Positions 16,049 through 23,991 of a stretch of DNA of 64,000 bases are shown here, piece by piece. The notes below the pieces were generated by a model that did no database searches, was not told where the DNA came from, and was given only the letters and a program-made list of their open reading frames with translations. Within the stretch, counting starts at the first letter, position 1. Each line of letters starts with the position of its first letter. A program made the translations under genes and the position numbers. The stretch spans positions 62,001-126,000 of the forward strand of contig JAPLAA010000104.1 of the NCBI GenBank assembly GCA_026393475.1, written 5' to 3'. The stretch is from Actinomycetota bacterium. Lineage in GTDB: Bacteria > Actinomycetota > Acidimicrobiia > Acidimicrobiales > Ilumatobacteraceae.

Positions 16049-17509
16049 CTACTTCGAGCCGGGAAACCCACTCGGCAGACCCGGCATCCCGGGGATGTTC
16101 GGCATCCCGGGCATGTTGGGCAGCCCGCCGGGAATGTTCGGCATGCCCAACATGCCTCCCCCGCGCTTGCCCTTGCTGGCCTTGCCGCCCTTCTGCTTGC
16201 CCTTCTTGCCCGAGCGGCCCATGCCCATCGCGCCGCCCATGCGCTTCATCATCTTCTGCATCTCGCCGAACTGCTTCACGAGCTGGGTGACCTGGGCCAC
16301 CGACGTGCCGCTGCCCACGGCGATGCGGTTGCGGCGGCTGCCGTTGATGATCTCGGGCTTGCGCCGCTCCTCGGCGGTCATCGAGCGGATGATCGCCTCG
16401 ACCGGCTTGAGCTCGTCGTCGCCGATCTGGGCGCCCTTCAGCTCCTTGGGCATGCCCGGCATCATCCCGAGGATGTTGCCGAGCGGGCCCATCTTCTTCA
16501 GCTGCTGCATCTGCTCGAGGAAGTCGTCGAGGGTGAACTCGCCCTCGAGCAGCTTCTCGGCCGCCGCCTCGGCCTGATCCTTCTCGAAGGCCTGCTCGGC
16601 CTGCTCGATGAGGGTGAGCATGTCGCCCATGCCGAGGATGCGCCCGGCCATGCGGTCGGGGTGGAACTGCTCGAACTCGGTGAGCTTCTCACCGGTCGAC
16701 GCGAAGGCGATCGGCCGGCCGATGACCTCCTTGACCGACAGTGCGGCGCCACCGCGGGCGTCGCCGTCGAGCTTGGACATGATGACGCCGTCGATGGCGA
16801 GCGTGGCGTGGAACGCCTCGGCGACGCCGACCGCGTCCTGACCGGTCATCGCATCGATGACGAGGAAGGTGTAGTCGGGCTCGATGTTGGCCGAGATCTG
16901 ACGGACCTGCTCCATCATCTCGGCGTCGATCGACAGGCGACCGGCGGTGTCGACGATCAGCACGTCCTTGCCGAGGCGTCGGGCCTCGGCGAGACCGCGG
17001 GTGGCCGTGGCGACCGGGTCGCCGGGCTCGCTGAACACCGGGACGTCGATCTGGCGGCCGAGGGTGCGGAGTTGCTCGACGGCGGCGGGGCGCTGGAGGT
17101 CGGCGCCGACGAGGAGCGGCTGGCGGCCCTGGCTCTTGAACCAGCGGGCGAGCTTGGCCGAGTTGGTGGTCTTGCCCGAGCCCTGGAGGCCGGCCATGAG
17201 CACCACGGTGGGCGGGCGCGACGCGTAGGTGATCTTCAGGGTCTCGCCGCCGAGCATGGCGGTGAGCTCCTGGTTGACGATCTTGACGACCTGCTGGCTC
17301 GGGTCGAGCGCCTGGCTGAGCGCCACACCGATGGTCTGCTCGCGGATGCGGGCGACCACGTTGCGCACGACGCCGACGTTGACGTCGGCCTCGAGCAGCG
17401 CGGTGCGGATCTCCTTCAGGATCTCGTCGACGTCGGCCTCGGTGAGGCGCCCCTTGCCGCGGATCTTCTTGATGGCGCCTTCGAGGCGTGAGGACAGCGA
17501 ATCGAACAT
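16049..17509 (-). CDS. ffh: Signal recognition particle GTPase Ffh
   Basis: Ffh binds 4.5S RNA and signal peptides and hands nascent membrane proteins to FtsY. The 486-residue protein has an N domain (1-85), a G domain with GLQGSGKTTNSAKL, the DTAGRL box, and the TKLD equivalent SKLDGDARGG. A methionine-rich M domain follows (about 300-430, MGPLGNILGMMPGMP, NGSRRNRIAVGSG). Beyond the M domain is an unusual tail: a Lys/Gly stretch (about 438-460) and then repeated Met-Pro-Asn/Gly motifs (LGMPNIPGG, NMPGMPNIPGM). TAGCCT lies 9 nt before the ATG. Confidence 0.97.
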   Translation of the reverse strand: MFDSLSSRLEGAIKKIRGKGRLTEADVDEILKEIRTALLEADVNVGVVRNVVARIREQTIGVALSQALDPSQQVVKIVNQELTAMLGGETLKITYASRPPTVVLMAGLQGSGKTTNSAKLARWFKSQGRQPLLVGADLQRPAAVEQLRTLGRQIDVPVFSEPGDPVATATRGLAEARRLGKDVLIVDTAGRLSIDAEMMEQVRQISANIEPDYTFLVIDAMTGQDAVGVAEAFHATLAIDGVIMSKLDGDARGGAALSVKEVIGRPIAFASTGEKLTEFEQFHPDRMAGRILGMGDMLTLIEQAEQAFEKDQAEAAAEKLLEGEFTLDDFLEQMQQLKKMGPLGNILGMMPGMPKELKGAQIGDDELKPVEAIIRSMTAEERRKPEIINGSRRNRIAVGSGTSVAQVTQLVKQFGEMQKMMKRMGGAMGMGRSGKKGKQKGGKASKGKRGGGMLGMPNIPGGLPNMPGMPNIPGMPGLPSGFPGSK

Positions 17510-17518
17510 GCGCCGCCC

Positions 17519-17524
17519 AGGCTA
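17519..17524 (-). promoter_or_regulatory. Predicted -10 box TAGCCT of ffh
   Basis: Read on the minus strand, TAGCCT lies 9 nt before the ffh ATG. Three copies of ATTCGCGA (17544, 17556, 17568; period 12 bp) lie just upstream and could be regulator sites. Confidence 0.5.
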
Positions 17525-17573
17525 CCGGCCGTCCCCGAGCCCGATTCGCGATGCAATTCGCGAGGGGATTCGC

Positions 17574-17612
17574 GATGAGAGGTGAGCGCCGGTGGGGCGC
17601 TCACCTCTCATC
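17574..17612. terminator. Very strong hairpin upstream of ffh, downstream of the lipoprotein gene
   Basis: A perfect 17-bp stem (GATGAGAGGTGAGCGCC at 17574-17590, complement at 17596-17612) closes a 5-nt loop. It lies about 60 bp past the lipoprotein stop and upstream of the ffh promoter. No T-run follows in either direction, so the mechanism would be non-canonical. Confidence 0.6.
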
Positions 17613-17672
17613 TCGCGGGTCATCTCAGGGTCGCTGCCGGCTCGCTGGCCGGCCGGGCGTCGGCTGGGCGGA

Positions 17673-19337
17673 TCAGCCGATGCTCACGACCTCGGTGACC
17701 ACGCCGGCCTCGACGGCGACGTTGAAGCGGTTGTCGCGGTAGTCCATCGTGACCGCCAGATCGACGCCGTCCTCACGGGCCACTCGCACGGTCCAGCCGC
17801 TCGCCTCGGCGAGCTTCGACGCCGCGTCGACGGTGAGGCCGACCAGGGTCGAACCGTCGAAGGCGGCGTCGACGACGGGGGCGGGCTCACCGACACCGTC
17901 GGTGCCGGGCACGGCGGTCTCGACCGGCATCGGCTCGGGCAGCGGCACGGGCTCGGGCAGCACCTCGGGCTCGGCCTGCTCGAGGTACTGGTCCTCGACG
18001 GCGAGCACGTTGGCCATCATCCCGTCGGCGCCGGTGAAGGCGTAGCCGGGCAGCAGCCACACGGTGCCGTCGGCAGCCCACACCTGCTCGAGCGACGACG
18101 TGACCTGGTTCAGGTCGATCACCATCGGCGCCAGGTCGACGGAGTCGACGGCGACACATGAGACGGCCGGGTCGGTGCAGTCGCCGACGGCGGGATCGGC
18201 GAGCACGGTGTCGGTGGGCGCCTCTGCTGTCGCAGCACCAGCGCTTCCCGCGGATGTGGCGGCCCCATCAGGGCCGAGCACACCCTCGGTCGGCTCGGTG
18301 GCAGGAGCGTCGTCCTCGCCGACGGCGGGTTCGACGGCGGGCATGACGGCCGGCTCGGTGGCCACACCGGCGTCGCGGACGGCCGGGCCGTAGCCGGTCA
18401 TCCAGGCGTTGGCCTGGTCGTTGAGGCGCTCGATCGCGGCGTCCACCCCGATGCGGGGGTAGTCGGCGCCGCGCTGGGGTGCGGCCAGGAAGCCGCCGGC
18501 CCAGGTGATCGCGCCCTGCTCGCCGTAGCCCACGTTGAACGACAGGTTGGTGCGCACGCCGTCGAGGACGAGGAACGCGGTGACCGATGCGCCCCACTCG
18601 TCGGCGTAGGTCTCGAGCTCGTAGCCGGCGGGGTCACCGCCGAGCGAGGTCAGGAGTGCACGAGCGTTCGCCTCGGCTTCGTCGGCGGTCGGGATGCCGG
18701 CCGGGGGCTGCGCCGGCTCGCAGACGGGCTGTCCTGCGGTGGACGGGTCGGCCGCGGGATCGCCGGCCGGGTACAGCGCGCAGTCGTCGACGATGCCGCG
18801 TCCCTCGGTCTGCCAGGCGGGGCTGAACCACCAGCTCTGCATCGCGTCGGCGGCGACGGTGACCGACGGTGCCGAGCCGTCGTTCGGGCCGACGGTCCAC
18901 CCGCCACCCATGTCGGCCGAGAGCTCGACCGCTTCGCCGGTGACGCCGAAGGCGGCGGCGAGCTGTTCGACCTGCTCGGCGGTCGGGGCAACACCGGGGG
19001 CGAAGAACCACGACGCTGCCGCCGTGGTGAGATCGGGCGTCTCGCCGCTCCAGGTGTACGAGAGCGACATCGGCATCATCTTCGACTCGGACATGGCCGC
19101 ATCGGCAGCGCCGGCCGCGGACGGCGCGGCCCCGGAGGCCGAGCCGGCGATCTGGATGACGGCGGGCGCGGGGAGCGTCGATGCGCTGCCGGCACCGCTG
19201 TCGTCGGCCGAGCCACAGGCGGTGAGGCCGAGCACGACGACGGCGCCGACGAGGGCGAGGCGACGGGAGCGGGGGCCGGCGACACGGCGGACGGCGCGGC
19301 GCTGGCGGCTGGTTCGGGGCTGGATGGTCATGCGCAT
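17673..19337 (-). CDS. Secreted lipoprotein with a C-terminal I78-like inhibitor domain
   Basis: The product has 554 residues. A basic twin-Arg-rich head leads into a lipoprotein signal peptide (LALVGAVVVLGLTACGS, lipobox cysteine at about residue 41). The long middle is unrecognised, with Ala/Pro/Thr/Glu-rich linkers. The last 65 residues (LTVDAASKLAEASGW, then VRVAREDG, VTMDYRDNRFNV) resemble the I78/potato-inhibitor-I fold, whose loop and TMDYRxxRxNV strand block serine proteases. I infer a surface protein with a possible protease-inhibitor module. GGGAG lies 9 nt before the ATG at 19337. It separates ftsY from ffh. Confidence 0.72.
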   Translation of the reverse strand: MRMTIQPRTSRQRRAVRRVAGPRSRRLALVGAVVVLGLTACGSADDSGAGSASTLPAPAVIQIAGSASGAAPSAAGAADAAMSESKMMPMSLSYTWSGETPDLTTAAASWFFAPGVAPTAEQVEQLAAAFGVTGEAVELSADMGGGWTVGPNDGSAPSVTVAADAMQSWWFSPAWQTEGRGIVDDCALYPAGDPAADPSTAGQPVCEPAQPPAGIPTADEAEANARALLTSLGGDPAGYELETYADEWGASVTAFLVLDGVRTNLSFNVGYGEQGAITWAGGFLAAPQRGADYPRIGVDAAIERLNDQANAWMTGYGPAVRDAGVATEPAVMPAVEPAVGEDDAPATEPTEGVLGPDGAATSAGSAGAATAEAPTDTVLADPAVGDCTDPAVSCVAVDSVDLAPMVIDLNQVTSSLEQVWAADGTVWLLPGYAFTGADGMMANVLAVEDQYLEQAEPEVLPEPVPLPEPMPVETAVPGTDGVGEPAPVVDAAFDGSTLVGLTVDAASKLAEASGWTVRVAREDGVDLAVTMDYRDNRFNVAVEAGVVTEVVSIG

Positions 19338-19458
19338 TGGACGTGGCTCCCGCAGTGGTCGGTTCCCGAGGGAACCGGATTTTCTTCCTCGTCGGATCCG
19401 TCCCGGAACCGACGATCTCGGCCCGATGGCTCGCGGACGTCGCCGAGCGATCACGTGG

Positions 19459-19500
19459 CACGGATCAGGTGGCCCGGATCAGGTCTCCCGGATCAGCTCT
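19459..19500. repeat. 14-bp tandem repeat, three copies, at the ftsY 3' end
   Basis: Units at 19459-19472, 19473-19486 and 19487-19500 share CGGATCAG with small changes. The last copy covers the ftsY stop codon. Confidence 0.65.
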
Positions 19501-20716
19501 CGGCGAAGAGCGCACCGATGAACTGGCCCGGATCGAACGGCACGAGGTCACCGATCGTCTCGCCCAGGCCGACGAGCTTGACCGGGATGCCGAGTTCGGT
19601 CTCGATGGCGAACACGATGCCGCCCTTCGCGCTGCCGTCGAGCTTGGTGAGCACGACGCCGGTGAGGCCGACGCCGGTGTCGTCGCTGAGCAGCGCGTCG
19701 CCGAACTGCCTGGCCTGCGTGAGCCCGTTCTGGCCCGTGGTGGCATCGATGACCAGCAGCACCTCGGTGACCCGCCCGGCGCCCTTGGCGGCCACCCGAC
19801 GCACCTTGCGCAGTTCGTCCATGAGGTTCGACTTGGTGTGCAGACGCCCGGCGGTGTCGGCGAGCACGAGGTCGATGTCGCGGGCGGCCGCCCGCTCGAC
19901 CCCGTCGAAGATGACCGAGCTCGGGTCGCCACCCTCGGCGCCGCGCACGAACTCGGCACCGCTGCGCTCGGCCCAGGTGAGGAGTTGCTCAGCGGCAGCG
20001 GCGCGGAACGTGTCGCCGGCGGCCATCAGCACCGTGCGACCCTCGCTGCGCTGGAGGGCGCCCACCTTGCCGATCGTCGTGGTCTTTCCGACGCCGTTCA
20101 CGCCGACGAACAGCCACACGTTGGGCGAACCCGGCTCGCCGGGCACCAGGTGCAGCTCGCGATCGGCGCCCTCGAGGCGGCCGGTCATCTCGACCCGGAG
20201 TGCGTCGAGCAGGGCGTCGGGGGTGGTGATCTCCTTCGACTTCACCCGAGCGCGCAGGCCGCCCAGCAGTTCGTCGGTGACGCGCACGCCGACGTCGGCC
20301 CGGAGCAGGGCCTCCTCGAGGTCGTCGAACGAGCTGTCGGTGATGCCGGCGCGCGAACGGATGCCGAGGAAGGCACCCGTGAGCGCACTGCGCGCCTTGC
20401 TCATCCTCGACGTGAACGACGGCCGCTCGTAGGTCTCTGGTTCGACCTCGGCCGCGACGGCGGGCTCCGCTTCGACCTCGGCCTCCGGCTGGATCTCGGG
20501 AGCGGCAGACTCCGGCGCCGACGGCTCGAGCACGGCGGTGCCCGTCGAGGTATCGGGACCCGACATCGGACGGGGCTCGACCGCCGGGCGGGGCGGCCGG
20601 ACGATCTCCGACGTGCGCTCGTCGGTCAGTTCGGGCGAGCGACGACGGTTGAGGACGAGCACACCGATGCCGAACACCAGCACCAGCGCGACGAGGGCGA
20701 GATAGATCCACTCCAT
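19493..20716 (-). CDS. ftsY: Signal recognition particle receptor FtsY
   Basis: FtsY docks the SRP-ribosome complex at the membrane. The 407-residue protein starts with a true membrane helix (IYLALVALVLVFGIGVLVL, about 4-22), then an acidic Pro/Glu-rich linker, and the NG domain from about residue 100: GVNGVGKTTTIGKVG, AAGDTFRAAAAEQL, DTAGRLHTKSNLMDEL, TKLDGSAKGG. An N-terminal membrane helix in place of an amphipathic A domain is common in actinobacteria. A -10-like TAGCGT lies 10 nt before the ATG. The direction and neighbours fit the smc-ftsY-ffh block. Confidence 0.97.
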   Translation of the reverse strand: MEWIYLALVALVLVFGIGVLVLNRRRSPELTDERTSEIVRPPRPAVEPRPMSGPDTSTGTAVLEPSAPESAAPEIQPEAEVEAEPAVAAEVEPETYERPSFTSRMSKARSALTGAFLGIRSRAGITDSSFDDLEEALLRADVGVRVTDELLGGLRARVKSKEITTPDALLDALRVEMTGRLEGADRELHLVPGEPGSPNVWLFVGVNGVGKTTTIGKVGALQRSEGRTVLMAAGDTFRAAAAEQLLTWAERSGAEFVRGAEGGDPSSVIFDGVERAAARDIDLVLADTAGRLHTKSNLMDELRKVRRVAAKGAGRVTEVLLVIDATTGQNGLTQARQFGDALLSDDTGVGLTGVVLTKLDGSAKGGIVFAIETELGIPVKLVGLGETIGDLVPFDPGQFIGALFAES

Positions 20717-20726
20717 GGTGCGTCAA

Positions 20727-20732
20727 CGCTAC
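20727..20732 (-). promoter_or_regulatory. Predicted -10 box TAGCGT of ftsY
   Basis: Read on the minus strand, TAGCGT lies 10 nt before the ftsY ATG at 20716. Confidence 0.45.
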
Positions 20733-20765
20733 CCGCGGCCGGTGCTGCGGCCCCGGACGCCGCCG

Positions 20766-20821
20766 CCTCGATCGGGCCGCCTCGATCGGGCCGCCTCGAT
20801 CGGGCCGCCTCGATCGGACCG
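20766..20821. repeat. 14-bp tandem repeat, four copies
   Basis: CCTCGATCGGGCCG is repeated at 20766, 20780 and 20794, with a one-base variant at 20808. It fills most of the gap between ftsY and the ABC permease gene. Confidence 0.8.
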
Positions 20822-20851
20822 TGTGGTCGGGCGGAGCGGATCGAGGTGCGA

Positions 20852-21691
20852 TCAGCGGCCGGCGCCGCCGTCACCCCCGTCGCCCCCGTCGCTGAGCCGC
20901 TGGGCGAGCCAGGCGAGCGGGATCGACACGATCATCACGAACGTCGCCATCACGTTCACCAGCGGCACGTTCTGCGGACGGCTGAAGTTGGCGAGGATCC
21001 ACTGGGGCAGCGTCTCGAACCCGGATCCGGCGGTGAACGTGGTGACCACGATCTCGTCGAAGCTGAGCGCGAAGGCGAGGATCCCGCCGGCCAGCATCGC
21101 CGAACGCACCAGCGGGAACGTGATGTAGCGGAAGGTCTGCGACCCGTGGGCACCGAGATCGGCGGACGCCTCGAGCAGGTTCGGCGACGACCGCCGGAGG
21201 CGGGCGACGACGTTGTTGTAGGCCACGACCACGCAGAAGGTGGCGTGGGCGATGACCAGCGAGTGGAACCCGAACCCGACCTTGAACGAGAACAGGCCGA
21301 GGTCGATGGTGCGCGAGAAGGTGTTCTGCAGGGCGATACCGGTGACGATGCCGGGCAGCGCGATCGGCAGCACGAGCAGGAACGACACGACGTCCTTGCC
21401 GAAGAAGCCGAACCTGGTCATGGCCATCGCGGCCAACGTGCCCAGCACGAGCGCGATGACGGTGGCGACGAGGGCGACCTTGCACGAGTTGAGCAGCGCC
21501 TCGCGCGGCGCGTCGCTCTCCCACGCCTTCGACCACCAGTCGGTGGTGTAGCCGCTCCAGCCCGGCCAGGCGACCGACTTCGCGGGGTTGAACGACAGGC
21601 GGGCCACCACCACGAGCGGCAGATAGAGGAACAGCAGCGTCGCGATCGTGATCAGGCACAGGGCGGCGCGGGCGGGCAGTGAGAGTCGCAT
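20852..21691 (-). CDS. potC: ABC transporter permease, PotC-like
   Basis: The 279-residue protein has six predicted membrane helices and the permease EAA loop (LLEASADLGAHGSQTFRYITFPLV, shown in part as EASADLGAHG) that contacts the ATPase. It is the second permease of a spermidine/putrescine-type importer. The C-terminal tail is a short Gly/Asp repeat (SDGGDGGDGG). It starts 3 bp after the other permease and is the last gene of the operon. The substrate class is inferred from the whole operon and could also be another small cation. Confidence 0.85.
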   Translation of the reverse strand: MRLSLPARAALCLITIATLLFLYLPLVVVARLSFNPAKSVAWPGWSGYTTDWWSKAWESDAPREALLNSCKVALVATVIALVLGTLAAMAMTRFGFFGKDVVSFLLVLPIALPGIVTGIALQNTFSRTIDLGLFSFKVGFGFHSLVIAHATFCVVVAYNNVVARLRRSSPNLLEASADLGAHGSQTFRYITFPLVRSAMLAGGILAFALSFDEIVVTTFTAGSGFETLPQWILANFSRPQNVPLVNVMATFVMIVSIPLAWLAQRLSDGGDGGDGGAGR

Positions 21692-21694
21692 GGG

Positions 21695-22654
21695 TCAGAG
21701 GTTCTCGAACGCGCCGAGGCGCTTCATGGCCAACAGGTACATGATGATGATCAACAGCGGCCACAGCGTGAGCGCCGCGGCGAGCGGCTGGTTCGGCGCA
21801 CCGAGCACGCCGTTGATCACCGAGCCGAACAGGAACCGCTCCTCGCCCTGGTTCACGATCTGCGGGACGATGTAGTCGCCCATCGACAGCGAGAACGTGA
21901 AGATCGAACCGGCGGCGATCGATGGCAACAGCAGCGGCAGGATCACCGAACGGAAGGTGCGCAGCGGCCGCGCACCGAGGTCGCCCGACGCATCGAGCAG
22001 CGACGCCGGCAGGCGATCGAGGCCGGCGTAGATGGGCAGCACCATGTAGGGCAGCCAGAAGTAGACGAGGGTGATCACGATCGCGACCCGCCCGTAGCCG
22101 GGCGTCCAGCCGAAGGTGGACTCGAGGAAGCCGCCACCGCCGCGGCCCGCCGCCGCGAACTGGTTGCCGGCGGGCGACACCATCGCGCGCCAGGCGTACC
22201 CCTTCACGAGGTACCCGGCCCACAGCGGCAGCAGCATCGCGACGACGATGCCTCGTCGCGCCCAGCGCCACGCGACCTTCGACACGAAGAACGCGACCGG
22301 CAGCGAGATCAGGAAACAGATGACGGTCACGAGCAGCGCGACGCCGGCGGTGCGGATGACCACCCAGACGGTGTCCCACTCGGTGAACGCCGCGCTGAGG
22401 TTCGCCGTGGTGAAGGTGGATGTCGGCTTCTGGGTGACGGGGTCGAGCTCGTACAGCGCGCTGACGACCAGCATGACGAGCGACCCGAGGTAGATGACCA
22501 GCATCCAGGTGAGCGGCAGCCCGAGCAGCGAGCCGATACCCAGACGGCGCCGGCCGTGGTACGCGCGGTTGAGCGCGCGCCACGGGCGGGAGGGCCCGGA
22601 GGCCCTCCCACCCGAGGTCGCGCCCATGGCGCCTGCTGTCGCAGGAGCCGTCAC
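21695..22654 (-). CDS. potB: ABC transporter permease, PotB-like
   Basis: The permease has about 319 residues, with an extended basic N-terminus, six membrane helices and the EAA loop LLDASGDLGARPLRTF. The GTG at 22654 overlaps the TAG stop of the binding-protein gene by one base (TAGTG); an ATG at 22627 is an alternative. A strong hairpin lies within its first codons and may set the expression ratio between binding protein and permeases. It works with the PotA-like ATPase and PotC-like partner. Confidence 0.83.
   Translation of the reverse strand: MTAPATAGAMGATSGGRASGPSRPWRALNRAYHGRRRLGIGSLLGLPLTWMLVIYLGSLVMLVVSALYELDPVTQKPTSTFTTANLSAAFTEWDTVWVVIRTAGVALLVTVICFLISLPVAFFVSKVAWRWARRGIVVAMLLPLWAGYLVKGYAWRAMVSPAGNQFAAAGRGGGGFLESTFGWTPGYGRVAIVITLVYFWLPYMVLPIYAGLDRLPASLLDASGDLGARPLRTFRSVILPLLLPSIAAGSIFTFSLSMGDYIVPQIVNQGEERFLFGSVINGVLGAPNQPLAAALTLWPLLIIIMYLLAMKRLGAFENL
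22588..22609. other. GC-rich hairpin at the start of the permease gene
   Basis: GGGAGGGCC (22588-22596) and its exact complement (22601-22609) enclose a 4-nt loop. It lies 45-66 nt past the binding-protein stop in the same mRNA. Confidence 0.55.
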
Positions 22655-23991
22655 TACGACCGGAGCTCGGTCCAGGCGTTCACCCACTCCGTGTAGGGCA
22701 CACACGCCACGTCGGTGCGCCCGTCGAGGCACTCCTCCGTCGCGGTCTGCCAGTACCACACGTCGTTCCAGTAGTCGGTCTCCTCGGCGTGGAAGATCTC
22801 GCAGTGCTCGGCCATGCCGTCGAGCCCGCAGGACTTCGCGTTGCTCGGCGCCTCACCGAACCACACGGCCACCTGAGCGTTCGCCCACGGCGACGCGATC
22901 CAGTCCATCCACAGCTTCATGCAGTTGGGGTTGGCGGCCTGCGACGAGAGCATCCAGGTGTCCGACCAGCCGGTCGCACCCTCGACGGGCTTGACCGCGT
23001 CGATGAGGGCGCCGTTGGACTGGGCGAGGTTGACGATGACCTGCCAGGTGGTGCCGGCGAGGACGGAGCCGTCCTCGAGCGCCGCCTGCTGATCGGTGTA
23101 GAGCGCCCAGTACTGACCGGCGAGGTCGGCCTGGCTCTCGAGCAGCGCGATCGATGCGTCGAACTGCGCCTGGTCGAGCGCGTACGGGTTCTCGATGCCG
23201 AGATCGGGCTGGGTGGCCTTCAGGTACAGCGCCGCGTCGGCGATGTAGATCGGGCTGTCGTAGACCGACACGGCGCCGTCGGCGACGGTGCCGCCGTCGA
23301 ACATGACGCTCCACGAGTCGAGCCCGTCGGGGAACGCCTCGGTGTTGTACACGAGCAGGTTGGCGCCACGGCCGTGCGGGATGCCCATCGGCTCACCGTC
23401 GACGGAGTTCCAGGGCTGCAGCTTGAGGCCCTCGAAGATGTCGGCGTAGCTCGAGAACTCGGCGACGTCGATCGGGGCGATCTCGCCGCCCTGGATGAGG
23501 CGGGTGGTGGCGTCGCCGGAGGCGGACACGCCGTCGTACTCGCCGCTCTGCATGAGCTGGACCATCTCGTCGCTCGAGTTGCCGAGCTTGACGTTGACCT
23601 CGCACCCGGTGAGGTCGCGGAACGGCGTCACCCAGTCGTACGCGGGATCGGTCGAGCCGTCCTCGATGTAGCCGGCCCACGCGACCACGTTGAGCTGTCC
23701 TTCGGCACCGGCCACGAGGTCGGCGTTCGGCGTCCACATGTAGTCGACGTCACCGGCGGGCTCGGTGGCGGCGGGCTCGGTGGCAGCAGGTGCCTCCGTG
23801 GCGGCGGGCGCCTCGGTCGCTGCGGGCGCTTCGGTGGCGGCGGGCGCCTCGGTCGCTGCGGGTGCCTCCGTGGCCGTGCTCGCCTCGTCGTCGTCACCGC
23901 AGGCGGTGGCCACGAGGGCCAGGGACACCATCACGGCGACCCCTGCCAGCCGACGGTGCGATCGTCTCCTGCCGGTTCCAGCTGCTGTCAT
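22654..23991 (-). CDS. potD: Extracellular solute-binding lipoprotein, PotD/PotF-like
   Basis: The 445-residue protein begins with a lipoprotein signal peptide (GVAVMVSLALVATACGDDD, lipobox Cys at about 31). A linker of six TEAPAA-type hexapeptides ending in TEPAATEP follows. The mature domain (LNVVAWAGYIED, then FRDLTGCEVNVKLGNSSDEM) is a type II periplasmic binding protein of the spermidine/putrescine group. Four or more cysteines near the C-terminus may form disulfides. The start ATG overlaps the ATPase stop by 4 nt. It would capture the substrate outside the membrane for the permeases downstream. Confidence 0.88.
   Translation of the reverse strand: MTAAGTGRRRSHRRLAGVAVMVSLALVATACGDDDEASTATEAPAATEAPAATEAPAATEAPAATEAPAATEPAATEPAGDVDYMWTPNADLVAGAEGQLNVVAWAGYIEDGSTDPAYDWVTPFRDLTGCEVNVKLGNSSDEMVQLMQSGEYDGVSASGDATTRLIQGGEIAPIDVAEFSSYADIFEGLKLQPWNSVDGEPMGIPHGRGANLLVYNTEAFPDGLDSWSVMFDGGTVADGAVSVYDSPIYIADAALYLKATQPDLGIENPYALDQAQFDASIALLESQADLAGQYWALYTDQQAALEDGSVLAGTTWQVIVNLAQSNGALIDAVKPVEGATGWSDTWMLSSQAANPNCMKLWMDWIASPWANAQVAVWFGEAPSNAKSCGLDGMAEHCEIFHAEETDYWNDVWYWQTATEECLDGRTDVACVPYTEWVNAWTELRS

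Noticed and set aside
20766-20821. Tandem repeats as a possible CRISPR array
   Set aside because: Units of 14 bp follow each other with no spacers, and no cas gene is near.
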